Positions 20,217-28,808 of a DNA stretch of 55,036 nt are shown in pieces; position 1 is the first letter of the stretch; each line of letters starts with the position of its first letter. Source of the stretch: Syntrophomonadaceae bacterium (lineage in GTDB: Bacteria > Bacillota > DSM-12270 > Thermacetogeniales > Thermacetogeniaceae); contig JAAYWP010000059.1 in NCBI GenBank assembly GCA_012516535.1, positions 1 to 55,036 on the forward strand. The letters are read 5' to 3'. The notes below the pieces were generated by a model. That model made no database searches. It was not told the DNA's origin and saw only the letters and a program-made list of their open reading frames with translations. The position numbers were made by a program, and so were the translations under genes.

Positions 20217-22037
20217 ATGATCGGAAAAGTGTTGGGAAACAGATATGAAATAATCGCTATGCTAGGGGCCGGAGGAATGGCCAATGTTTACAGAGCCCGC
20301 TGCACAGTTTTAAACCGCATTGTTACTGTTAAGGTTCTACGCAAAGAACTGGCTGAGGATAAGGAATTTGTCCGGCGCTTTCAGATGGAAGCCCAGGCTG
20401 TGGCCCTGCTTTCCCATCCTAATATAGTCAGCATCTATGATGTGGGTGAAGAGGATGGGGTACCTTATCTGGTGATGGAGTATGTGGAGGGATCTAACCT
20501 CAAAGAAATAATCAGGGAAAGGGGTCCACTATCAGCAACAGAAGCGGTTAACATCGGTATACAGGTCTGTGCTGCACTTGAACACGCCCATAGTAAAGGA
20601 ATTATTCATCGTGACATCAAGTCTCATAATATACTGGTGACACCAGGGGGGCGGGTAAAGGTTACCGATTTCGGTCTAGCCCGTGTCCTGTCAATTCCCA
20701 GTGTCACCATGACTCAATCGGGATCTGTGATGGGATCAGTTCATTACTTTTCTCCGGAACAGGCTCGGGGAGAGGAGGTTACTCCTCAGTCAGATATTTA
20801 TTCTCTGGGTGTTGTTCTTTATGAAGTTCTCTCTGGTCATGTGCCTTTTCAGGGTGATAATCCGATATCTATAGCCTTGAAACACCTTCAGGAGGAGCCA
20901 AAAAGCCTGCGCCTGGAGAATTCCGCTATACCTGATCGATTAGAACAAATTATTTTCAAGGCAATGGCCAAAGACCCGAAAAACCGATTTTCTTCTGCTG
21001 AACAGATGCAACAGGCTCTGGCAGAGGGCCAGCCTTCTGGAGGCATCTATCCACCTGAGGAAGAGAAGACCAGATTGATTCTACTGCCTGAACAGGTTGA
21101 AACCGAGAAAAAGGTCAGCAAAAAGAGAAAACTGCACCCTGGGGTCCTTGTGGCATTGGCTCTCCTGGGGCTGCTGCTTGTAGCTGGAGGGCTTTTTGCC
21201 CTGTCAAGGTGGTATTTTGGGGGGACTGTTACTGTTCCAAATGTTGTGGGGCTGACACAGGAAGAGGCGGAAGAAATGCTGAAAGAAGAGGGCCTTGAGG
21301 TAGAGGTCAAGGAGGTATCTGAGCAGGGATCAGAGACCGATATAGTTGTGCGGCAAGATCCGGTGGCAGGGATGGAGGTCAAAAAAGGCCGTTTGATTCG
21401 TATTTGGGTCAACAAAGGGCCCGGCAGTGTCTGGCTGCCAGATTTTTCGGGAGCAGTGGAGAGGGAAGCAACCCTTGCTCTGGAAGGCCGTGGGTTTATT
21501 GTTAAAGTGACCAGAGAAAACCATGATGATGTGCCAGCTGGTTATGTAATCCGCCAGTTCCCTGCAGGGGATAGCAATCAGCCAAAGGGCAGTGAGGTCA
21601 CATTGGTTGTAAGCAAGGGCCCAATTGTAAAAGAAGTAATTGTACCAGCTGTGGTGGGTCTGAAGGTAGACCAAGCAGAAGCTGCCCTTGGGGCAGTAGA
21701 GTTGAATCTGGGTGAGGTCACAGAGAGACCCAGTGATCAGGATAAGGGAGTGATTATTGAACAGAGCATAGCCCCTGGAAGTTCGGTGAAAAAAGGAACA
21801 GCGATCGATGTTGTGGTCAGCAGTGGTCTAGAGGAGAAGGAAACGAAATTGAAAATCGATGTTCCTGAAGAAGGGGAATTGATCATTGTGATCAAGGACA
21901 GTCAGGGCACAAGAGAGGTTTATAAGCAATTCCATGAGGAGGGGGATAAGGTTGAAAAGGTTTTTACAGTTTATCCTCCTGGGGAATTTCAGATCTATTT
22001 CCAAGGAAAATTAAGACAGACTGTTCCCATTGAGTGA
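20217..22037 (+). CDS. prkC: PASTA-domain Ser/Thr protein kinase (PrkC/PknB-like); start probably the ATG in MIGKVLGNRYEII
   Basis: LGAGGMANVYRA, HRDIKSHNILV, DFGLARV; TM helix; three PASTA repeats (VPNVVGLTQEEAEEML etc.). Confidence 0.96.
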   Translation: MIGKVLGNRYEIIAMLGAGGMANVYRARCTVLNRIVTVKVLRKELAEDKEFVRRFQMEAQAVALLSHPNIVSIYDVGEEDGVPYLVMEYVEGSNLKEIIRERGPLSATEAVNIGIQVCAALEHAHSKGIIHRDIKSHNILVTPGGRVKVTDFGLARVLSIPSVTMTQSGSVMGSVHYFSPEQARGEEVTPQSDIYSLGVVLYEVLSGHVPFQGDNPISIALKHLQEEPKSLRLENSAIPDRLEQIIFKAMAKDPKNRFSSAEQMQQALAEGQPSGGIYPPEEEKTRLILLPEQVETEKKVSKKRKLHPGVLVALALLGLLLVAGGLFALSRWYFGGTVTVPNVVGLTQEEAEEMLKEEGLEVEVKEVSEQGSETDIVVRQDPVAGMEVKKGRLIRIWVNKGPGSVWLPDFSGAVEREATLALEGRGFIVKVTRENHDDVPAGYVIRQFPAGDSNQPKGSEVTLVVSKGPIVKEVIVPAVVGLKVDQAEAALGAVELNLGEVTERPSDQDKGVIIEQSIAPGSSVKKGTAIDVVVSSGLEEKETKLKIDVPEEGELIIVIKDSQGTREVYKQFHEEGDKVEKVFTVYPPGEFQIYFQGKLRQTVPIE

Positions 22038-22078
22038 GGCGGACAGTTTTCCTTGATAAAGTATTTTAAAGGAGGTTT

Positions 22079-22951
22079 TTGGTGAGGGAAGGCATAATAC
22101 TGAAAGGTTATGGGGGGTTCTATTACATCAAGTCCGGAAATGAAACCTGGCGCTGTCGCGGTCGCGGCCGTCTGCGCCGAGAGCAGGTACTACTGGCTGG
22201 AGACTGGGTTCTTTTTACACCCCTCAAAGAGGGTGAAGGTATTATTGAGAGCATAAAACCGCGCAAAAATGAACTGCCTCGTCCCCCTGTGGCTAATGTT
22301 GACCAGGTGATAAATATTGTATCACTGGCTGAGCCTATGCCGGATCTGAAGCTTCTTGACCGTTCTTTGGTTTTGTGTGAGTTAAAAAAACTGGAGGTTC
22401 TCATCTGTTTTAATAAAGTGGACCTGGTTGATGAAAAAAAAGCCCGGCAATTGATGGAAATATACCAGCAGGCAGGTTATAAGACAGCTCTTACCTCTGC
22501 TCTATACGGCAGCGGTTTAGATCTTGTTTGTCAGCACCTGGCGGGAAAAGTATCTGTCTTGTCTGGGCCGTCAGGTGCGGGGAAATCCACTCTGCTCAAT
22601 GCCCTTGACCCTAATCTGAAGTTAAAAACAGGTGAGATAAGCAAAAAGCTGAAAAGAGGAAAACACACCACCAGATATGTTGAACTGCTTGAGCTTTGTG
22701 GTGGATTTGTGGCAGATACACCTGGTTTCAGCAATTTAGAGTTGCCGCCGATGAGAAGAGAAGAGTTAGGCCGCTGTTTTCCGGAAATCCACCAGTTATC
22801 AAGCCAGTGCCGTTTTGTTGACTGTCTTCATATCAATGAGCCTGATTGCGGTGTGAAAGATGCACTGGAGAAAGGGATGATCAGCACTATCCGTTATCAG
22901 GGTTATCAACAGTTATTAGCAGAGGTTATTGATAAGGAGCGGATTTATTGA
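22079..22951 (+). CDS. rsgA: Ribosome small-subunit-dependent GTPase A
   Basis: LSGPSGAGKSTLLNAL; DTPGFSNLEL; C-terminal Cys/His zinc motif CRFVDCLHINEPDCGV. Confidence 0.97.
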   Translation: MVREGIILKGYGGFYYIKSGNETWRCRGRGRLRREQVLLAGDWVLFTPLKEGEGIIESIKPRKNELPRPPVANVDQVINIVSLAEPMPDLKLLDRSLVLCELKKLEVLICFNKVDLVDEKKARQLMEIYQQAGYKTALTSALYGSGLDLVCQHLAGKVSVLSGPSGAGKSTLLNALDPNLKLKTGEISKKLKRGKHTTRYVELLELCGGFVADTPGFSNLELPPMRREELGRCFPEIHQLSSQCRFVDCLHINEPDCGVKDALEKGMISTIRYQGYQQLLAEVIDKERIY

Positions 22952-23643
22952 TGCAGATAAAAATTGCACCATCAATCTTAACTGCGGATTTCAGCAGGCT
23001 AGGTGAAGTTGTCAAAGAGTTGGAAAAAAGTGGCGCTGACCAGCTCCACCTTGACATTATGGACGGCCATTTTGTGCCCAATCTCACTTTTGGTCCTCCT
23101 GTTGTGGCATCTCTCTCTCAGATCACATCTTTACACTTTGATGTGCATTTAATGGTAGAGCATCCAGAAGGCTTATTCTCCTCCTTTGCTGCAGCTGGAG
23201 CAAAAAGCCTAACAGTACATGCAGAAGCATGTACCCACCTACACCGGACTGTGCAGATGATCAAGGACCTGGGATTGAGGGCTGGGGTAGCCCTCAACCC
23301 AGCCACACCCTTAAGTTTTGTTGATTATATCCTTCCGGAGCTGGACCTCGTTCTCGTCATGACCGTTAACCCCGGTTGGGGTGGACAGGCATTTATAACC
23401 GCCATGTGTGAGAAGATCAGAAAATTAAGAATGATGCTGAAAAATTCTGGGTCTACTGCTGAGCTGCAGGTGGATGGGGGAATAAATCTACAAACAGTTA
23501 AATCGGTTGTGGAGGCAGGGGCTGATTCTCTGGTAATCGGTTCTGCCTTATTAAGGGAGAGGAACTGGAGCCAAGCTATAGAACAATACCGCTTGCTGGC
23601 TGTTGAAGCTGCTGGTGACAGCTGGTGGCACAGTCCACAATAG
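22948..23643 (+). CDS. rpe: Ribulose-phosphate 3-epimerase
   Basis: IAPSILTADFSRLGEV; HLDIMDGHFVPNLTFGP; MTVNPGWGGQ; VDGGIN. Confidence 0.98.
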   Translation: MMQIKIAPSILTADFSRLGEVVKELEKSGADQLHLDIMDGHFVPNLTFGPPVVASLSQITSLHFDVHLMVEHPEGLFSSFAAAGAKSLTVHAEACTHLHRTVQMIKDLGLRAGVALNPATPLSFVDYILPELDLVLVMTVNPGWGGQAFITAMCEKIRKLRMMLKNSGSTAELQVDGGINLQTVKSVVEAGADSLVIGSALLRERNWSQAIEQYRLLAVEAAGDSWWHSPQ

Positions 23644-23654
23644 ACAGCAGATCA

Positions 23655-23684
23655 TTGACGAATTAATTGGATTAGGTGTACAAT
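23655..23684 (+). promoter_or_regulatory. Candidate SigA promoter for the rib operon
   Basis: TTGACG-N18-TACAAT. Confidence 0.55.
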
Positions 23685-23710
23685 GAAACAGACAGCTGAA
23701 TAAAGCATTT

Positions 23711-23838
23711 GGAAGGTCCTTCGGGGGATGGTGGAATTCCACACCGGCGGTGAAAGCCCGCGAATCCGGGAGTTAAACTGGATTGATCCTGTGAAATTCT
23801 GGAGCCGACAGTAATAGTCTGGATGGGAGAAGGAGACT
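23711..23838 (+). ncRNA. FMN riboswitch (RFN element)
   Basis: ccttcgggggatggtggaattccacaccggcggtgaaagcccgcga...gtgaaattctggagccgacagtaatagtctggatgggagaagga matches RFN consensus; upstream of ribD. Confidence 0.96.
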
Positions 23839-23858
23839 TTTCATTTTCTTGTCTAAAT

Positions 23859-23887
23859 GACCCGAGGCTTTCCTGTCGGGTTTTTTT
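23859..23887 (+). terminator. Intrinsic terminator of the FMN riboswitch expression platform
   Basis: gACCCGAggctttcctgTCGGGTttttttt. Confidence 0.88.
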
Positions 23888-23915
23888 ATTCTTATCAATA
23901 AATGGAGGGAATCTT

Positions 23916-25049
23916 TTGTCGGACCATGAACAATTGATGGCAAGAGCCCTTGAACTAGCTGAATTTGGACGGGGTCAAACCAGTCCCAATCCAATGGTGG
24001 GTGCTGTCGTGGTAAAAAACGGTGAAATTGTAGGAGAAGGGTATCACCAGAAAGCCGGTTCACCCCATGCAGAGATACACGCTCTGCGGGAAGCGGGAGA
24101 GAGGGCTCGTGGTGCTGTGCTTTATGTTACTCTGGAGCCGTGCTGTCATTACGGAAGAACCCCACCTTGTACGAAGGCCATTATAGAAGCGGGGATCAGA
24201 GAAGTGATAGTGGGGGTGGCTGATCCTAATCCACGGGTTGCAGGAAAAGGAATCAGGATATTACAGGAGTCGGGGATTAAGGTTCAGGTGGGTGTTTTAG
24301 AAAAGGAAGTGCGCAGGCAGAATGAGGCTTTTTTCAAGTATATCCGAACTAAACTGCCGTTTGTCTTGTTAAAGGCTGCTGTTTCTCTTGATGGGAAGAT
24401 CGCCACTCATTCCGGAGACTCCAGATGGATTACCGGTGAAAAGGCGCGTCTAGTCGTTCATAGACTGCGAGCCGAGAGTGATGCTGTTCTTACAGGAATC
24501 GGCACTGTTTTAGCTGATGACCCTCTTTTAAATGTGAGGCTCCCTGGCTATCAAGGCCGGCAACCGCTCAGAGTAGTTGTTGACAGCAGTTTGCGCATTC
24601 CTGAAGGGTCACAATTGGTTCAGACCGCTGCTCAGATACCTACTGCTGTAGCAGCGATTAGAGGTAATTACAGCAAGGAAAAGAGGGCGCGACTGGAAGC
24701 TGTTGGTGTGGAGGTTTGGGATCTGCCAGCTTCTGAAGGGAGAGTGGATCTTAAATCATTGTTGAATCTGCTCGGACAAAAGGAGATAATGAACCTCTTG
24801 GTAGAAGCCGGTTCTGCTCTCAATGCCGCTCTGCTAGAAGGGGGGCTGGTGGATAAATATATTATTTTTCAGGCGCCCTTGTTGATCGGGGGCAGCGATG
24901 CTCCAGGGATCTTCGGGGGAGAAGGCTTTAGCATGATAAAGGATTGTCTGCGCCTATCCCCTGTTTTCACAGAAAGGGTAGGAGGGGATATGATGATCAC
25001 TGCCTACCCGGAGTGGAGGTCGGAGGGCGGAAGTCAGAAGTCGGAATAG
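23916..25049 (+). CDS. ribD: Riboflavin biosynthesis deaminase/reductase RibD (TTG start after GGAGGG)
   Basis: MARALELAEFGRGQTSPNPMVGAVVVK; HAEIHAL; TLEPCCHYGRTPPCTKAI; start moved downstream of riboswitch/terminator. Confidence 0.95.
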   Translation: MSDHEQLMARALELAEFGRGQTSPNPMVGAVVVKNGEIVGEGYHQKAGSPHAEIHALREAGERARGAVLYVTLEPCCHYGRTPPCTKAIIEAGIREVIVGVADPNPRVAGKGIRILQESGIKVQVGVLEKEVRRQNEAFFKYIRTKLPFVLLKAAVSLDGKIATHSGDSRWITGEKARLVVHRLRAESDAVLTGIGTVLADDPLLNVRLPGYQGRQPLRVVVDSSLRIPEGSQLVQTAAQIPTAVAAIRGNYSKEKRARLEAVGVEVWDLPASEGRVDLKSLLNLLGQKEIMNLLVEAGSALNAALLEGGLVDKYIIFQAPLLIGGSDAPGIFGGEGFSMIKDCLRLSPVFTERVGGDMMITAYPEWRSEGGSQKSE

Positions 25050-25165
25050 AAAGATGAGGTCGGAGTGGAATGTGGAGATCGGATGCCGGAGGTCAGAAGT
25101 TGGAATAGAAATGTAGATGTTGAAAGTCGAAATAGATGTTTGATATGGAGGTCTGATAGTGGTGT
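25010..25165. repeat. Degenerate purine-rich repeat (GGAGGTCRGAAGTYGGAATAGAAA-like) spanning the ribD 3' end and ribD-ribE gap
   Basis: Units such as ggcggaagtcagaagtcggaatagaaag, ggaggtcagaagttggaatagaaatg, gttgaaagtcgaaatagatg. Confidence 0.7.
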
Positions 25166-25253
25166 GGGAGGTCACAGATACCGGATGATAGACGGAAGTG
25201 TAAGATGCAACACAATGCAGGGTTCATCAATGGCAGCAAAAAGGGGTGGTTGT

Positions 25254-25901
25254 TTGTTTACAGGACTGGTAGAAGACAGAGGTATCATTCGCGGGATTAA
25301 AAAGGGGCATCTCTCCGCTTCTCTGCAGATTGAGTCTAGTATAATATGCGAAGACTTGGAGGTGGGGGATAGTATAGCGGTTAATGGAGTCTGCCTCACA
25401 GCTGCTTCCTGCAGCAGCAGAACTTTTTATGCTGATGTTATGGCGGAAACCCTTGCTAAGACAAATTTAGGTTTGTTAAAGGAAGGAGACCAGGTTAACT
25501 TAGAGAGGGCCTTGAAGGTAGGAGGCAGGTTGGGTGGACACTTTGTCACCGGACATGTGGATGGGGTAGGCGAAATTATCAGTATCAGCCAGCGGGGGAT
25601 TTCAACAGAGATTTGGGTGAGAATACCTGCAGAACTGCAGCCATATCTAACCCCGCAGGGTTCTGTAACAGTTGATGGCACCAGTCTTACCATAGCAGAA
25701 CTGCGTCCTTCTTCATTCAAAGTGAGCTTAATACCCCATACTCTGGAAAAAACTATTTTGGGGTTGAAAAAGACAGGGGAGCTGGTAAATATTGAGGCAG
25801 ATATTTTGGGTAAATATGTGTTCTTTCTTTTGAGGAAAGGAACAGGAGATAAGGAAAGGGAACTTACTGTGGATTTTCTGGCGGAACATGGATTTATCTA
25901 G
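25254..25901 (+). CDS. ribE: Riboflavin synthase alpha chain (TTG start, SD AAGGGGTGG)
   Basis: (M)[11 protein letters not shown]...; [19 protein letters not shown]; upstream part of ORF is repeat-derived. Confidence 0.93.
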   Translation: MFTGLVEDRGIIRGIKKGHLSASLQIESSIICEDLEVGDSIAVNGVCLTAASCSSRTFYADVMAETLAKTNLGLLKEGDQVNLERALKVGGRLGGHFVTGHVDGVGEIISISQRGISTEIWVRIPAELQPYLTPQGSVTVDGTSLTIAELRPSSFKVSLIPHTLEKTILGLKKTGELVNIEADILGKYVFFLLRKGTGDKERELTVDFLAEHGFI

Positions 25902-25918
25902 GGGAGGGAGCGAAATAA

Positions 25919-27130
25919 ATGGCAAAAAAATCTTTCGATACAATTGAAGAGGCCCTCGCAGAGATAGCTGCGGGACGAATGGTTATTGTTGTTGATGATG
26001 AAGATAGGGAAAATGAAGGGGATTTGATTCTTGCTGCAGAAAAGGTGACAGCTGAGGCTATCAACTTTATGGCAGTCTACGCTCGTGGTTTGATTTGTGT
26101 TCCTATGACCGGAGAGCGTTTGGATGAATTGGAATTGCATCAGATGGTAGCAAAAAACACAGACAGTATGGAAACAGCCTTTACTGTATCTGTTGATGCT
26201 GTTTCTACAACCACCGGTATTTCCGCTTTTGAACGGGCTGAAACTATAAGGGTTTTAGTGGACCCCAAAACAGTACCATCTGATTTAAGGCGTCCTGGTC
26301 ATGTCTTTCCTCTGCGGGCAAAAGAAGGTGGTGTTCTGCGGAGAGCAGGACATACTGAGGCTTCTGTAGACCTGGCCCGCTTAGCAGGCCTTTATCCAGC
26401 AGGTGTGTGCTGTGAGATTATGAATGAGGATGGGACCATGGCCCGTGTTCCCCAGCTTCTTGAGTTTGCTGAAAAACACGGTTTAAAGATCATTACTATA
26501 GCAGATCTGATCGAATACCGCCGCCGTACAGAAAAACTGGTACGGAGAATAGCAGAGACGCATCTGCCAACAAAGTATGGCGATTTTACAGCTGTAGCCT
26601 ATGAGACTTTGCTGGACCATACCTGCAATATTGCCTTGGTGCAGGGTGATATAAGTAACGGTGAACCTGTTTTGACTAGGGTGCACTCTGAGTGTTTAAC
26701 CGGAGATGTTTTTGGTTCTCTCCGCTGCGACTGTGGTGAGCAATTGGCACAAGCACTCCGCATGATCTCTGCTGAAGGGAGAGGAATACTGCTTTACATG
26801 CGGCAAGAGGGGAGGGGAATTGGTCTGTTGAATAAAATCCGGGCCTATGAGCTGCAGGATGAGGGGAATGATACAGTTGAAGCCAATGAACTGCTGGGGT
26901 TTCCCCCGGACCTGCGGGATTACGGTATAGGGGCCCAAATTTTGGTGGACCTTGGTGCAAAAAAGCTGAGGCTGATGACCAACAACCCCCGTAAAATTAA
27001 GGGATTGCAGGGTTACGGTTTGGAGATTGTGGAAAGGATTCCTATTGAAATACCGCCAAGAGCTGAAAACAAGAGGTATCTTCAAACAAAGAAGGAAAAA
27101 ATGGGGCACCTTTTGGCCCTGAACAAATAG
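25919..27130 (+). CDS. ribBA: Bifunctional DHBP synthase / GTP cyclohydrolase II
   Basis: [62 protein letters not shown]. Confidence 0.98.
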   Translation: MAKKSFDTIEEALAEIAAGRMVIVVDDEDRENEGDLILAAEKVTAEAINFMAVYARGLICVPMTGERLDELELHQMVAKNTDSMETAFTVSVDAVSTTTGISAFERAETIRVLVDPKTVPSDLRRPGHVFPLRAKEGGVLRRAGHTEASVDLARLAGLYPAGVCCEIMNEDGTMARVPQLLEFAEKHGLKIITIADLIEYRRRTEKLVRRIAETHLPTKYGDFTAVAYETLLDHTCNIALVQGDISNGEPVLTRVHSECLTGDVFGSLRCDCGEQLAQALRMISAEGRGILLYMRQEGRGIGLLNKIRAYELQDEGNDTVEANELLGFPPDLRDYGIGAQILVDLGAKKLRLMTNNPRKIKGLQGYGLEIVERIPIEIPPRAENKRYLQTKKEKMGHLLALNK

Positions 27131-27145
27131 AAAGGGGTTATTAAA

Positions 27146-27616
27146 TTGCCGCAAATATTCGAAGGAAAATTACTGGGAGAGGGACTGCGTTTAGGAATTG
27201 TCGTATCAAGGTTTAATGAGTTTATTACCAATAAGCTGTTGAGTGGGGCTCTAGACATGCTAAAAAGGCATGGTGTCAGTGAGGATGCAGTGGATGTGGC
27301 ATGGGTTCCAGGTGCCTTTGAAATCCCTTTGACTGCTCAAAAAATGGTTGAGCGAGGTTATGATGCAGTCATCTGCTTGGGAGCAGTGATCAGAGGGGCT
27401 ACACCTCATTTCGATTATGTAGCCAGTGAGGTTACCAAAGGAATCGCCCAGGTCAGCCTTGCATCGGGTGTACCTGTGGTATATGGTTTGATCACCGCAG
27501 ACACCTTAGAACAGGCTATTGAGCGGGCAGGGACAAAGGCAGGCAATAAGGGTGCTGACGCGGCAGTGACTGCCCTGGAAATGGTTAATCTCTTCAGGGA
27601 ATTGAAGGGGAAGTAA
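27146..27616 (+). CDS. ribH: 6,7-dimethyl-8-ribityllumazine synthase (TTG start)
   Basis: [38 protein letters not shown]. Confidence 0.98.
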   Translation: MPQIFEGKLLGEGLRLGIVVSRFNEFITNKLLSGALDMLKRHGVSEDAVDVAWVPGAFEIPLTAQKMVERGYDAVICLGAVIRGATPHFDYVASEVTKGIAQVSLASGVPVVYGLITADTLEQAIERAGTKAGNKGADAAVTALEMVNLFRELKGK

Positions 27617-27621
27617 GATGT

Positions 27622-27647
27622 GGGGGGCCTCCTTTCCCAGGCCCCCG
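27622..27647 (+). terminator. GC-rich hairpin after ribH (poor U-tract)
   Basis: GGGGGCCT cctttccc AGGCCCCC. Confidence 0.5.
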
Positions 27648-27660
27648 CAATCCGCTCCCT

Positions 27661-28008
27661 GAAAAATATCAGCCCCGTACCCCTTGTTATCGCTCAGGGC
27701 AAGTGTGATGAAGAAGATGATCAGATGATGAGCAATTAGCTTCTCCAGGCCCCATATGCCTTTTTACAAATAGAAAACCTGCGCATCCTGCTCAATTATG
27801 GGCACAGCTTAAGTGCCGCTGAAAGGGAAGCACAGGCTCTTACACACACATATCCCCCTCTTGGAAAAGAAGGAGGATATCGTCTATCTCAATCCAGGAT
27901 CGCCGTCCCTACTAAAGAGAATTGGGAGCCTTTCTTGAGAATGGTGTGGTGTGTCTAATAGGCATCGATTCCGGAAATTGCTTGCAAGAGGCCAGTTTGT
28001 CATTATAA
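27661..28008 (+). pseudogene. Degraded, 5'-truncated YfcE/MJ0936-type metallophosphoesterase
   Basis: Frame A: VIAQGKCDEEDDQMMSN*LLQAPYAFLQIENLRILLNYGHSLSAAEREAQAL; frame [59 protein letters not shown] / GHTHxP / NPGSxS family motifs with in-frame stops and one frame change. Confidence 0.85.
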
Positions 28009-28191
28009 TGCCCGCTTTACTTTTCCTGCTTTAAGGCAGCGGGTACAGACATAAAGGCGAGTGGGTTTACCATTGATCACCGTTTTTACACGCTGCAGGT
28101 TTGGTGCCCAAACCTTTTTGGTGCGGATATGGGAGTGACTGACCTGCATACCTACATGAACGCCTTTTCCGCAAATTGCGCACTTTGCCAT
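28003..28191 (-). CDS. rpmB: 50S ribosomal protein L28 (zinc-binding type)
   Basis: [36 protein letters not shown]...[14 protein letters not shown]. Confidence 0.97.
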   Translation of the reverse strand: MAKCAICGKGVHVGMQVSHSHIRTKKVWAPNLQRVKTVINGKPTRLYVCTRCLKAGKVKRAL

Positions 28192-28433
28192 CTATAATCC
28201 TCCTTTCCTACAGCACCTATTCTAGCAAAAGAGCACAGCAATGACAAGGAATCAGCTTTTCCTTGTTTATTTTTTTATTGAATTCTCAGAAATAAATCAT
28301 GCTGTATAACAGTATTATCTATCGATATTCGCCGTATTGACATAAACAACTGCTATCAGTACCCTGAAGGTGGAACATATAGTATAATAGAGCTGTCGTA
28401 CAAGTAACATATGGGTGAAAGGGGGCAGAGATC

Positions 28434-28790
28434 ATGAGTAACACCCGACAAACTGAATACGGCAATATCGAGATCACCTCTGAGGCTCTTGCTGCAATTG
28501 CAGGTGCAGCAGCTGTCCGTTGTTTTGGTATTGTGGGAATGGTCCCCAGAGGATTTCGCCAGGGAGTTTCAGAAATATTAGGAGGGGATGCTGCAAGCAG
28601 GGGAGTTGAAGTCAAACAGGATGGGTCCGATGTTATCATAGACCTCTATGTTGTTATGGCCTATGGGGTTAACATAGCACAGGTTGCTCAAAATGTTATG
28701 GAGACTGTCCGTTATGAAATAGAGAAAATGACAGGTCTGCGTCCAGCAGAAATAAATGTTAATGTTACAGGTGTCAGAGTTTTTAAGTAA
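28434..28790 (+). CDS. Asp23/YloU family protein
   Basis: YGNIEITSEALAAIAGAAAVRCFGIVGM...VIDLYVVMAYGVNIAQVAQNVMETV. Confidence 0.95.
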   Translation: MSNTRQTEYGNIEITSEALAAIAGAAAVRCFGIVGMVPRGFRQGVSEILGGDAASRGVEVKQDGSDVIIDLYVVMAYGVNIAQVAQNVMETVRYEIEKMTGLRPAEINVNVTGVRVFK

Positions 28791-28808
28791 TTGTAAGGAG
28801 GAACCGGA

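Noticed and set aside
23823-23915. N-terminal 31 residues of the supplied ribD ORF
   Set aside because: Lies inside the FMN riboswitch and its terminator; true start is TTG 23916 after GGAGGG.
25065-25253. N-terminal 63 residues of the supplied ribE ORF
   Set aside because: Repeat-derived sequence; homologous RibE starts at (M)FTGLVE, and a good SD precedes TTG at 25254.
26696-27154. 152-aa minus-strand ORF opposite ribBA
   Set aside because: Antisense shadow; no plausible SD or product.
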